From positions 1-16,986 of the forward strand of contig JAFWUX010000012.1 in assembly GCA_017523995.1 (NCBI GenBank): 16,986 nucleotides of DNA, read 5' to 3'. Positions 6,769 through 13,499 of this stretch are shown here, in pieces. The translations under genes were made by a program, and so were the position numbers. How positions within the stretch are numbered: position 1 is the stretch's first letter; each line of letters opens with the position of its first letter. The stretch comes from Oscillospiraceae bacterium. Its GTDB lineage: Bacteria > Bacillota_A > Clostridia > Oscillospirales > Ruminococcaceae. The notes below the pieces were generated by a model that saw nothing but the letters and a program-made list of their open reading frames with translations, was not told where the DNA came from and made no database searches.

Positions 6769-7851
6769 TTACAAATCCATCGGAGATACCGCTATCTCCC
6801 CGCCGCCGAGGACGATTTCGCCGTCATAGAAAACGGCTGCCTGTCCGGCGGTGATTGCGCGCTGCGGCGCATCAAATTTCAGGACGGCGGTGTGCTCATC
6901 CGTGAACGTGACCGTTGCGGGCTGTGCCGGATGCCGGTAGCGGATCTTTGCCTGACACCGCACAGGCTCCTGCGGCGGTGTGCCGGAAATCCAGTTGACC
7001 GCATCCACCGTGCAGGTATCCGTAAAGAGATCGTCATTTGTGCCGATGATCACGCGGTTATGCGGCACATCCAGTCCGCAGACATACGCCGGTTTGCCGA
7101 GTGCAATGCCAAGTCCGCGCCGCTGCCCGACAGTATAATGAATCAATCCCTGATGCTGCCCGATCACATTCCCCTGCAGATCGACAAAATCGCCGGGTTC
7201 GGGTGTCTCGCCGGTGTGTGCCTGAATCACGCGCGCATAGTCGCCGTCCGGCACAAAGCAGATATCCTGCGAATCGGATTTATGTGCATTGACAAAGCCC
7301 TGCTCCTCGGCAATCCGGCGCACCTCCGCTTTTGTCAGTCCGCCGAGCGGCAGCAGGATATGCGCCAGCTGCGCCTGTGTCAGCATATAAAGCACATAGC
7401 TCTGATCTTTTGAAGCATCGGCGCCGCGGCGGAGCTGAAAGCCGTTTTCGGTCTCGATGACCTGCGCATAATGCCCCGTCACGATCTTCTCGCAGCCGAG
7501 CACCTCTGCGCGTTCCAGCAGCTTCTCAAACTTCAGATGCCGGTTGCACTCGATGCAGGGATTCGGCGTTTTGCCGCACTGATAGCAGCGGATAAACTTT
7601 TCGATGACCTGCTCGCGGAACTCCGCCGTGAAATTGAAAACATAATGCGGCATGCCGAGCCGGAACGCGACCGCTCTTGCATCCTCGACATCGTCGAGCG
7701 AGCAGCATGTGCTCTCGCCGGAGAGCGCCGCGTCCTCATTGTCATAGAGCCGCATGGTGCAGCCCAGACATTCATATCCTGCATTCAGTGTCAAATGGGC
7801 GGCGACGCTTGAATCCACGCCGCCGCTCATTGCGATCAAAGCCTTTGCCAT
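6769..7851 (-). CDS. mnmA: tRNA-specific 2-thiouridylase MnmA
   Basis: MnmA (360 aa) adenylates and thiolates U34 of Lys, Glu and Gln tRNAs, using sulfur handed on from a cysteine desulfurase. The N-terminal PP-loop SGGVDSS is at residues 9-15. The two catalytic cysteines are C99 (TPNPCIECN) and C198 (SQDICFV). The KDQSYVLY motif (148-155) and the C-terminal beta-barrel domains (from ~210, VGQRRGLGIALGKPAYV) are all present, and the length is normal. It is the last gene of iscS-iscU-mnmA, starting 28 nt after iscU, behind a weak GGGGAATAA ribosome binding site, so it may depend partly on read-through. In this context IscS is the likely sulfur donor. Confidence 0.96.
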   Translation of the reverse strand: MAKALIAMSGGVDSSVAAHLTLNAGYECLGCTMRLYDNEDAALSGESTCCSLDDVEDARAVAFRLGMPHYVFNFTAEFREQVIEKFIRCYQCGKTPNPCIECNRHLKFEKLLERAEVLGCEKIVTGHYAQVIETENGFQLRRGADASKDQSYVLYMLTQAQLAHILLPLGGLTKAEVRRIAEEQGFVNAHKSDSQDICFVPDGDYARVIQAHTGETPEPGDFVDLQGNVIGQHQGLIHYTVGQRRGLGIALGKPAYVCGLDVPHNRVIIGTNDDLFTDTCTVDAVNWISGTPPQEPVRCQAKIRYRHPAQPATVTFTDEHTAVLKFDAPQRAITAGQAAVFYDGEIVLGGGEIAVSPMDL

Positions 7852-7879
7852 TTGCTTATTCCCCGTTCGTTCTTATCGG

Positions 7880-8323
7880 TTACGTACTGCAGCAGTGCGG
7901 CTCGTCGCCCTCACGGAATTTCTCCGGATCATAGGCGATGCCGTTCTTATCGTAGTAATCCTTGACTGCCGCCTTGATTGCCTCCTCGGCGAGCACCGAG
8001 CAGTGCAGCTTGTGTGCCGGCAGCCCGTCCAGCGCCTCGGTGACAGCCTTGTTTGTCAGCTCAAGCGCCTCAGAGAGCGGCTTGCCTGCGATCAGCTCGG
8101 TTGCCATTGAGCTCGAAGCGATCGCGCTGCCGCATCCGAAGGTCTCGAACTTGACATCCTCGATGACCTCGCTGCCCTTTTCACCGGCGATCTTCAGATA
8201 AATCTTCATGATATCGCCGCATTTTGCATTGCCGACCTCGCCGACGCCGTCTGCGTCCTCAATGATGCCGACATTCCGCGGATTGCGGAAGTGATCCATA
8301 ACTTTTTCACTGTAAAGTGCCAT
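7880..8323 (-). CDS. iscU: Iron-sulfur cluster assembly scaffold IscU/NifU N-terminal type
   Basis: A 147-aa scaffold protein on which [2Fe-2S] and [4Fe-4S] clusters are built before transfer to target proteins. The three ligand cysteines are C35 (NAKCGD, with D37), C64 (TFGCGSAIASSS) and C108 (HKLHCSVLAEEAI). The N-terminal YSEKVMDHFRNPRNVG is typical. The C-terminus carries an extra EPHCCST with two adjacent cysteines at residues 144-145, beyond the usual fold; these could bind metal but may be neutral. AGGAGA precedes the ATG by 9 nt. It starts 33 nt after iscS, in the same operon as mnmA. Confidence 0.96.
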   Translation of the reverse strand: MALYSEKVMDHFRNPRNVGIIEDADGVGEVGNAKCGDIMKIYLKIAGEKGSEVIEDVKFETFGCGSAIASSSMATELIAGKPLSEALELTNKAVTEALDGLPAHKLHCSVLAEEAIKAAVKDYYDKNGIAYDPEKFREGDEPHCCST

Positions 8324-8356
8324 ATCAACACATCTCCTCTCGACTGCTGTTCACGG

Positions 8357-9544
8357 TTACGGCAGGACAAACTGCTGTCTGCCTTCGTTCAGGCTGCGCC
8401 AGACCGGCGACATATTCCGCAGATAGTCCACAACCTCTTTGACTGCATCAATGATATAGCGGATCTCATCGTCCGTGATATCCTCACCGAGCGAAAGCCG
8501 CAGCGAACCGTGCGCGACCTCATGCGGTCTGCCGATTGCGAGCAGCACATGGCTCGGATCGAGCGAACCGGATGTACACGCACTGCCCGAGGAGGCACAG
8601 ATGCCCTTGTCATCGAGCAGGAGCAGCAGCGATTCGCCTTCGATCGCCTCAAAGCAGAAGTTGACATTTGAGGGCAGGCGGTGTTCCGCATCGCCGTTGA
8701 GAACGCTGTGCGAAATCTCCGAGAGCCCCTTGATGAGCATATCGCGCTGCCGGATGAGCTTCGCGGTGGTCTCATCAAGATGCGCAAGGCTTTCCTCCAG
8801 TGCAGCCGCCATGCCGACGATTGCAGGGAGATTCTCGGTGCCTGCGCGCTTATTGCGCTCCTGTGCGCCGCCGTAGATCAGGTTCTCGAGCCGGATGCCC
8901 TTTTTCGCATAGAGCACGCCGATGCCCTTCGGGCCGTGGAATTTGTGTCCGGAGATTGAGAGCATGTCGATGTTCTGCGCCTTGACGTCAATCGGGAGAT
9001 GACCTGCCGCCTGTACGGCATCCGTATGGAACAGCACGCCCTTTTCGCGGCAGACTGCGCCGATCTCTGCAACCGGCTGCACCGTGCCGATCTCATTGTT
9101 CGCGAACATCACCGTGACAAGCGCGGTATCCTCACGGATTGCCTCCGCGACCTGCTGCGCCGTCACAAGACCGTTTTCGTGGACATCGAGCAGTGTGACC
9201 TCGAAGCCCTCTTTTTTCAGTGCGTCGAGCGTGTGCAGAATTGCATGGTGCTCGAACGCAGTCGAAATGATATGTTTTTTGCCCTTTTTCGCGCCGAGGG
9301 CTGCGGCGGTGCGCAGCGCCTGATTATCCGCCTCGCTGCCGCCCGATGTAAAGGTGATCTCTTTCGGATCGGCATTCAGGCATTTTGCAATGCGCGCGCG
9401 GGCATCCTCAAGTTTTTCCTTTGCCTCCTGCCCGAAGGCGTAAAGGCTCGAGGGGTTGCCGTAGACCTGCTCAAAGCAGGGGAGCATCGCTGCAAGCGCC
9501 GTTTTGCTGACTTTGGTTGTTGCAGCGTTATCTGCATATATCAT
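8357..9544 (-). CDS. iscS: Cysteine desulfurase IscS/NifS
   Basis: A PLP enzyme of 395 aa that removes sulfur from cysteine as a persulfide for cluster assembly and tRNA thiolation. It begins [14 protein letters not shown]. The PLP lysine is K201 ([14 protein letters not shown]), H100 (FEHHAIL) stacks on the cofactor, and the persulfide cysteine is C323 in [17 protein letters not shown], the IscS/NifS (group I) loop. The open frame extends 26 codons further upstream, but ATG 9544 is chosen because AGGAGG lies 8 nt before it and the family starts here. It is first in the operon with iscU and mnmA and has its own strong promoter. Confidence 0.96.
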   Translation of the reverse strand: MIYADNAATTKVSKTALAAMLPCFEQVYGNPSSLYAFGQEAKEKLEDARARIAKCLNADPKEITFTSGGSEADNQALRTAAALGAKKGKKHIISTAFEHHAILHTLDALKKEGFEVTLLDVHENGLVTAQQVAEAIREDTALVTVMFANNEIGTVQPVAEIGAVCREKGVLFHTDAVQAAGHLPIDVKAQNIDMLSISGHKFHGPKGIGVLYAKKGIRLENLIYGGAQERNKRAGTENLPAIVGMAAALEESLAHLDETTAKLIRQRDMLIKGLSEISHSVLNGDAEHRLPSNVNFCFEAIEGESLLLLLDDKGICASSGSACTSGSLDPSHVLLAIGRPHEVAHGSLRLSLGEDITDDEIRYIIDAVKEVVDYLRNMSPVWRSLNEGRQQFVLP

Positions 9545-9622
9545 AGACGAAGCCTCCTGATTCTGTGTGATTTCTGCCGGAATACGCCGCCGGATCCTGC
9601 GGGATACTCCTTCAGTAAGCAC

Positions 9623-9651
9623 ATTATAACACGTTTTACCTACTTTGTCAA
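9623..9651 (-). promoter_or_regulatory. iscS-iscU-mnmA operon promoter
   Basis: On the minus strand TTGACA (complement of 9646-9651), a 17-bp spacer and TATAAT (complement of 9623-9628) form a perfect sigma-A promoter, about 78 bp before the iscS start. The spacer contains GTAGGTA, also present near the aminotransferase promoter, so it could lie in an IscR operator; this is weak inference. Confidence 0.88.
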
Positions 9652-9766
9652 TAGGGAAAGTATATTTTCAGAAATCAAGAGAAATAATAGGCAGGAGATG
9701 AAGTGATTTCCGGTGCATGCAGCATGTCAAAACCGCCCGCGGCTTCGCATGAAATGTGGGACACCG

Positions 9767-9801
9767 CATCTTCTCACTCCGATCTCCTATCTTCTCACTT
9801 T
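9767..9801 (-). repeat. Heptamer repeat element, copy 1
   Basis: On the minus strand, 7-bp purine-rich units run GAAGATA-GGAGATC-GGAGTGA-GAAGATG and then reach CGGTG. The run reaches into the stop codon of the aminotransferase gene (TGA at 9795-9797). The hairpin that follows other copies is weak here (TTCATGCGAA, around 9745). Confidence 0.65.
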
Positions 9802-10967
9802 CTTCGTACCGGCATTTTGGTGCGGATTTCGGAGAGACGTGTGAGCGCTTCCTCAAGCGTTGCCTGCTTCTTTGCAAAATGCAGCCGGATGAAGCGGTTT
9901 TCCGGCTCCTTGAAAAAGCTCGAGCCCGGCACCGCGCCGACGCCGACCTTTTCCGCAAGCACCTCGCAGAATTCCAGATCGCTTTCATAGCCGTATTCAG
10001 AAACATCCAGCAGGATGTAATATGCGCCCTCCGGCACGGTATGCGCAATGCCGATTTCATCCAGACCGCGCAGGAACAGATCGCGCTTTTCGGTATACTC
10101 CTGCTGCAAATCTGCGTAGTAATCATCGCCGAAGCGCAGACCGGTCACGGCTGCCTCCTGCAAAGGCGCCGCCGCACCGACGGTCAGGAAGTCATGCACC
10201 TTTTTGACGGTATCAATGATCTCCGGCGCCGCAATGACATATCCCAGACGCCAGCCCGTGATCGAATAGGTCTTGCTGAGCGAGCTGCACTGAATTGTGC
10301 GCTCCCACATGCCCGGCAGCGTCGCAAGATAGGTGTGCACATGCGGCTTGTAGAGAATGTGTTCATAGACCTCATCGGTGATGACGAATGTATCGTATTT
10401 CTTCGCAAGGTTTGCAATGATTTCAAGCTCCTGCCGCGTGAAGACCTTGCCGCAGGGGTTCGAGGGATTGCAGAGAATCAGCGCCTTCGGATGCTGCTTG
10501 AATGCAGCCTCCAGCACATCTGCATCAAAATTGAATGCGGGCGGAATCAGCGGCACATAGATCGGCTCTGCGCCGGAAAGAATCGTATCTGCGCCGTAAT
10601 TCTCATAGAACGGCGAGAACACAATGACCTTGTCTCCGGGATTGGTCACGCTCATCATCGCCGCCATCATGGCTTCGGTGCTGCCGCAGGTTACGACGAT
10701 CTCGCCGTTCGGATCAATCGCTCTGCCGGCGAAGTGTTCATATTTTGCAGCGAGCGCCTCGCGGAAATTCTGTGCGCCCCATGTGATCGAATACTGGTGG
10801 AAATCCTCTCTTGTCACCGCTGCGAGGCGGTCGAGGATTGCTTTCGGCGGGTCGAAATCCGGAAAGCCCTGCGAAAGATTCACCGCCCCGAACTGATTGG
10901 AAATCCGCGTCATGCGGCGGATGACCGAATCTGTAAATCCGGCGGTTCTGGATGAAAGTGTCGGCAT
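9795..10967 (-). CDS. Class I/II PLP aminotransferase, methionine/kynurenine-aminotransferase-like
   Basis: A 390-aa fold-type I aminotransferase. The start VNLSQGFPDFDPP (29-41) is typical of the YbdL/kynurenine/glutamine transaminase group. The PLP lysine is K232 (CSSLSKTYSITGWRLGY). N170 (NPSNPCGK), D198 and Y201 (ITDEVYEH) contact the cofactor, and R361 (RFIRLHF) binds the substrate carboxylate. The protein is full length. AGGAGGGG lies just before ATG 10967. It lies upstream of the isc operon on the same strand but has its own promoter and is followed by the isc promoter, so a functional link to sulfur metabolism is possible but not shown. The exact amino donor cannot be told from sequence. 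Confidence 0.92.
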   Translation of the reverse strand: MPTLSSRTAGFTDSVIRRMTRISNQFGAVNLSQGFPDFDPPKAILDRLAAVTREDFHQYSITWGAQNFREALAAKYEHFAGRAIDPNGEIVVTCGSTEAMMAAMMSVTNPGDKVIVFSPFYENYGADTILSGAEPIYVPLIPPAFNFDADVLEAAFKQHPKALILCNPSNPCGKVFTRQELEIIANLAKKYDTFVITDEVYEHILYKPHVHTYLATLPGMWERTIQCSSLSKTYSITGWRLGYVIAAPEIIDTVKKVHDFLTVGAAAPLQEAAVTGLRFGDDYYADLQQEYTEKRDLFLRGLDEIGIAHTVPEGAYYILLDVSEYGYESDLEFCEVLAEKVGVGAVPGSSFFKEPENRFIRLHFAKKQATLEEALTRLSEIRTKMPVRRK

Positions 10968-11002
10968 AAATGCCCCTCCTCTGTATTATATCCTATATCA
11001 TG

Positions 11003-11049
11003 CGTAGGTATAGTATGTTTATCTTAGCATATCCGGCTGAAAAAGTCAA
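11003..11049 (-). promoter_or_regulatory. Aminotransferase promoter
   Basis: On the minus strand TTGACT (complement of 11044-11049), a 17-bp spacer and TAAGAT (complement of 11021-11026) form a fair sigma-A promoter. Just downstream is CATACTATACCTAC (complement of 11003-11016), which overlaps the expected start site and shares the GTAGGTA word with the iscS promoter. It may be a regulator site. Confidence 0.6.
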
Positions 11050-11155
11050 GCGGTTTTTGCGGATTTAACCTGTTTGCATAGCGATTTTGTATGTTTTGCA
11101 AGAAGCCGTCTGCTTTTTTTGCCGAAAAAACGTGAGATTGCCATGCAAAAAGCGC

Positions 11156-11206
11156 TTGAAATCCAAAATCAGTTATGATATAATAGTATACAGATACGTA
11201 TTGTAT
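11156..11206 (+). promoter_or_regulatory. iscR promoter and probable autoregulatory operator
   Basis: TTGAAA (11156-11161), a 17-bp spacer and TATAAT (11179-11184) form a strong promoter. Directly after it lies an imperfect dyad, ATACAGATACGTATTGTAT (11188-11206), centred on ATACGTAT and covering the expected start site. Rrf2-type regulators commonly bind such dyads to repress their own gene. The promoter is seen directly; binding is inferred from position and symmetry. Confidence 0.75.
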
Positions 11207-11222
11207 GTGAAAGGAGCTGCAC

Positions 11223-11657
11223 ATGAAAATCTCAACCAAAGGCAGATATGCGCTGCGCATGCTGATCGAACTTGCCACCCATCAGGAAGACGGCTTTGTC
11301 TCCTTAAAGGATATCTCTGAGCGGCAGGGCATCTCCAAAAAATATCTCGAGCAGATTGTCCCGATGCTCAACAAGAGCGGCATCCTGCGGACAAACCGCG
11401 GCAACAAGGGCGGCTATATGCTCGCAAAGCCTGCGAATGAATGCTCAGTCGGCGAGGTGCTGCGCGCGACGGAAGGCAGCCTTGCCCCGGTCTCCTGCCT
11501 CGAATATGAGCAGAATGACTGCCCGCGTGCGGAGATCTGCGCGACGCTCTATGTCTGGCAGGGGCTTGAAAAAGCGGTGAATGATTACCTCAACAGCGTC
11601 ACCGTTCAGGATATCATCGACCATGCCGCCGAAGCCGGAAACGATTACTGCATCTGA
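11223..11657 (+). CDS. iscR: Rrf2-family iron-sulfur regulator IscR
   Basis: A 144-aa Rrf2-family transcription factor. Residues 1-65 are the winged helix (MKISTKGRYALRMLIELA, then SLKDISERQGISKKYLEQI and the wing RGNKGGYMLAKP). The three cluster-ligand cysteines are C92, C100 and C106 (VSCLEYEQNDCPRAEICA), the arrangement that holds a [2Fe-2S] cluster in IscR. AAAGGAG lies 7 nt before the ATG. It diverges from the aminotransferase and sits about 1.7 kb from the isc operon rather than inside it. Its likely role is to adjust cluster synthesis to demand, with a dyad over its own promoter suggesting autoregulation. Confidence 0.93.
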   Translation: MKISTKGRYALRMLIELATHQEDGFVSLKDISERQGISKKYLEQIVPMLNKSGILRTNRGNKGGYMLAKPANECSVGEVLRATEGSLAPVSCLEYEQNDCPRAEICATLYVWQGLEKAVNDYLNSVTVQDIIDHAAEAGNDYCI

Positions 11658-11672
11658 TTTTTATGATTTTTC

Positions 11673-11708
11673 AGCAGCCTGTGCCGCGTTCGCACGGGCT
11701 GCTTTATT
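11673..11708 (+). terminator. iscR terminator
   Basis: AGCAGCCTGTGC (11673-11684) and GCACGGGCTGCT (11692-11703) pair over 12 bp with one G-T pair and a 7-nt loop, followed by TTATT. It starts 15 bp after the iscR stop. Confidence 0.88.
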
Positions 11709-11753
11709 ATACCACATTCCTCTCAAAAGCGCAACAGGAACAATAGAGAATTA

Positions 11754-11800
11754 GAAATGAGAAATTAGAAATGAGAAATTGCGGTGCCGCCTGCGGCGAC
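11754..11800 (+). repeat. Heptamer repeat element, copy 2
   Basis: Four perfect-length 7-bp units (GAAATGA-GAAATTA-GAAATGA-GAAATTG, 11754-11781) are followed by CGGT and the hairpin GCCGCC-TGC-GGCGAC (one mismatch, loop TGC). Same organisation as the copies at 13281 and 13436. Confidence 0.75.
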
Positions 11801-11816
11801 GAAATTGAATCATTTT

Positions 11817-11875
11817 AGTGAGGCGTTAGGAGTGAGCAGTGATGAGCTGCGGTGCCGCATAGTTTCTTGCGAAAC
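11817..11875 (+). repeat. Heptamer repeat element, copy 3
   Basis: The units AGTGAGG-CGTTAGG-AGTGAGC-AGTGATG (11817-11844) lead into AGCTGCGGTGCCGC and then the short hairpin GTTTC-TTGC-GAAAC (11862-11875). It lies 17 bp after copy 2 in the same orientation, with a more GC-rich unit sequence. Confidence 0.6.
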
Positions 11876-11961
11876 AGACTGCGGATTTGGAAGGCGGTTT
11901 CGCGGTCAGGCACACCGGGTATGATGAGGACGGGAACTTTACAAAGAACATCAAACGGTAA
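11863..11961 (+). pseudogene. Short C-terminal gene remnant
   Basis: A frame without a start codon runs from a stop at 11860-11862 to the TAA at 11959-11961. The last ~26 residues (ADLEGGFAVRHTGYDEDG, then NFTKNIKR) have a balanced, protein-like composition and end right before a terminator-type hairpin, as a real gene end would. The first residues come from the repeat hairpin and are probably not original. The family is not recognised. It may be what is left of a gene removed or replaced by the repeat elements; chance cannot be excluded. Confidence 0.35.
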
Positions 11962-11981
11962 AGCAGTTGTCTCCGGAATAA

Positions 11982-12021
11982 AATCCGCGTACCCCTTTGA
12001 ACGGGATACGCGGATTCTTTT
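11982..12021. terminator. Bidirectional terminator after the VanY-type peptidase
   Basis: AATCCGCGTACCCC (11982-11995) pairs with GGGATACGCGGATT (12003-12016), 14 bp with one mismatch and a 7-nt loop. CTTTTTATT follows on the plus strand and TTTTATTC on the minus strand. It adjoins the peptidase stop on one side and the gene remnant end on the other. Confidence 0.88.
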
Positions 12022-13175
12022 TATTCAGCGTATTTGGATTCGATGCCGAAGTATTCCTCAAGGCAGAGACCGCTGTCATAGATTTTCTTTGCCATGTCCT
12101 TGCCGACATAGCGGATATGCCACGATTCATACTTGAAGCCGGTTTTATCCTCCTTGCCCTTCGGGAATCGGATGATAAAGCCGTATTTCCACGCATTGTT
12201 CTCGAGCCACTTTGCCTCGGGCGTATCGTGGAAAGCGTCACCTGCGTAGTTGCAGTCGATCGTCAGACCGGTCTGGTGCTCGGAATGTCCCGGACGTGCA
12301 GAGTAGGTATCCGCCGCCTCCTTGCCGTCGCGTGCAACATAGTTGTTGTAGAGCGTATCCTGCGCCTCGTAGGAGCGGAAATCCGAGACCGAATAGATCG
12401 AGAGACCGTCTGCCGAGGCTGCTGCCTGCAGCTCTGCAAAGGCTGCCTTGGTCTCCGCGGTCAGTCCGTTCGGATTATAGGACTGCGGCAGGGAATAGGT
12501 CTTGTTGACGATCATGACGCCCTGAATATAGGTCACGCCGTCAATCACTTCCATATCGGTGCGGTTCGGGTCTGTGGTGGTTGCCGCGGATGCTGCGGCG
12601 GTGGTTGTCGCCGCACCCTCGGCGGGTTTTGTCTTTGCCGCTGCATTCGGATCGGCAACGCTGACCTTGACCTCTGCAAAGACTGCCGGATTGTTGACCG
12701 AAGTCACGCGGATGACGCAGCTGCCCGCACCGACTGCGGTGATATTGCCGAGCCCGTCAACCTTTGCGACCTTTTCATCGGTCGATTCCCATTTCTCGGA
12801 TTTATCCGTCGCCTCATCCGGTGTCATCTTGACAAGCGGCATCACGGGATCATCGCCGACCTTGAGCGCTGCATCGTAGAACGAGAGCGTCAGACCGGTG
12901 ACCGATCCGGGCGGCAGAGACTGTGCTTCTGTCACGGTTGTCGCGGCAGAAGTGATGATAGATGTGCTGTCTGCTGTCGTAGCAGTCACCTCCGTTGTGG
13001 ATTCTGATGAAAGCACCTCTTCCTGAACGGGGACTGAATTCTCAATTCCTGCGCGTGTCCGCGGCGAATGGTCTGCGACAATGAATGTCACGCCCGCTGC
13101 AAGACCGAATACAGCAACGATCGCGAGCGGCAGCGGAGAATTCGAGATCACTGTTTTTTGTTTTTTCTGTGCCAT
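12021..13175 (-). CDS. Membrane-anchored D-alanyl-D-alanine carboxypeptidase, VanY/M15B, with Big2 domain
   Basis: A 384-aa cell-surface peptidase that would trim the terminal D-Ala from peptidoglycan stems. After a short basic N-terminus, residues 14-34 (PLPLAIVAVFGLAAGVTFIVA) are a signal anchor without a clear cleavage site. Residues ~50-88 are a Ser/Thr-rich linker. Residues ~90-173 are a Big2-type immunoglobulin-like domain (VTGLTLSF... KWESTDEKVAKVDGLGNITAVGAGSCVIRVTS). Residues ~175-205 are an Ala/Thr linker. Residues ~220-380 are the M15B zinc peptidase: ligands H300 and D307 (SEHQTGLTID) and H353 with catalytic E350 (ESWHIRYVG). All active-site residues are present. AAAGGAA precedes ATG 13175. 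It is a single-gene transcript with its own promoter and terminator. No van resistance genes lie nearby, so a wall-remodelling role is more likely than glycopeptide resistance. Confidence 0.93.
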   Translation of the reverse strand: MAQKKQKTVISNSPLPLAIVAVFGLAAGVTFIVADHSPRTRAGIENSVPVQEEVLSSESTTEVTATTADSTSIITSAATTVTEAQSLPPGSVTGLTLSFYDAALKVGDDPVMPLVKMTPDEATDKSEKWESTDEKVAKVDGLGNITAVGAGSCVIRVTSVNNPAVFAEVKVSVADPNAAAKTKPAEGAATTTAAASAATTTDPNRTDMEVIDGVTYIQGVMIVNKTYSLPQSYNPNGLTAETKAAFAELQAAASADGLSIYSVSDFRSYEAQDTLYNNYVARDGKEAADTYSARPGHSEHQTGLTIDCNYAGDAFHDTPEAKWLENNAWKYGFIIRFPKGKEDKTGFKYESWHIRYVGKDMAKKIYDSGLCLEEYFGIESKYAE

Positions 13176-13225
13176 GCTTTGTGTTCCTTTCTGTTATCAC
13201 TTGTTTTTGCGGTGGCTTCCGCTCT

Positions 13226-13254
13226 ATTATATCACATTCTCCGTTAAAAAGCAA
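13226..13254 (-). promoter_or_regulatory. VanY-type peptidase promoter
   Basis: On the minus strand TTGCTT (complement of 13249-13254), a 17-bp spacer and TATAAT (complement of 13226-13231) lie about 50 bp before the start codon. Confidence 0.8.
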
Positions 13255-13270
13255 GACGATAGTGAGAACC

Positions 13271-13470
13271 GAAATAATTAGAAATGAGAAATTAGAAAGT
13301 AGAAATTGCGGTATGCGCTGCGCGCATGATTTTGGAAGATCGGCAGCTATAGAAAATCGGAGCCGCGCACTGCGCAGGGATAAAGACGAAAACATACACA
13401 TATATATTATAAATACATCGCCGCAGGCGATACAACAATTTCTCATTTCTCATTTCTAATTTCTCATTCA
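13271..13470. mobile_element. MITE-like element with heptamer terminal inverted repeats (copies 4 and 5)
   Basis: Left end: units GAAATGA-GAAATTA-GAAAGTA-GAAATTG (13281-13308), then CGGT and the hairpin ATGCGC-TGC-GCGCAT. Right end, on the opposite strand: TGAATGA-GAAATTA-GAAATGA-GAAATGA-GAAATTG (complement of 13436-13470), then TTGT and ATCGCC-TGC-GGCGAT. Together they form terminal inverted repeats of about 50 bp around ~100 bp of AT-rich, non-coding DNA. Size and symmetry fit a miniature inverted-repeat element, but no clear target duplication is visible. Two separate repeat copies that happen to face each other are the alternative. It ends 29 bp before the recombinase start. Confidence 0.55.
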
Positions 13471-13499
13471 GATGCACAGGCGCAGGGAGGGGGCGGAGG

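Noticed and set aside
11754..11844. Possible CRISPR array
   Set aside because: The repeat unit is only 7 bp, units are contiguous without spacers, and no cas gene is in the window.
12021..13175. Glycopeptide resistance (vanY in a van cluster)
   Set aside because: The peptidase is VanY-like, but no vanRS, vanHAX or equivalent genes are present in the window.
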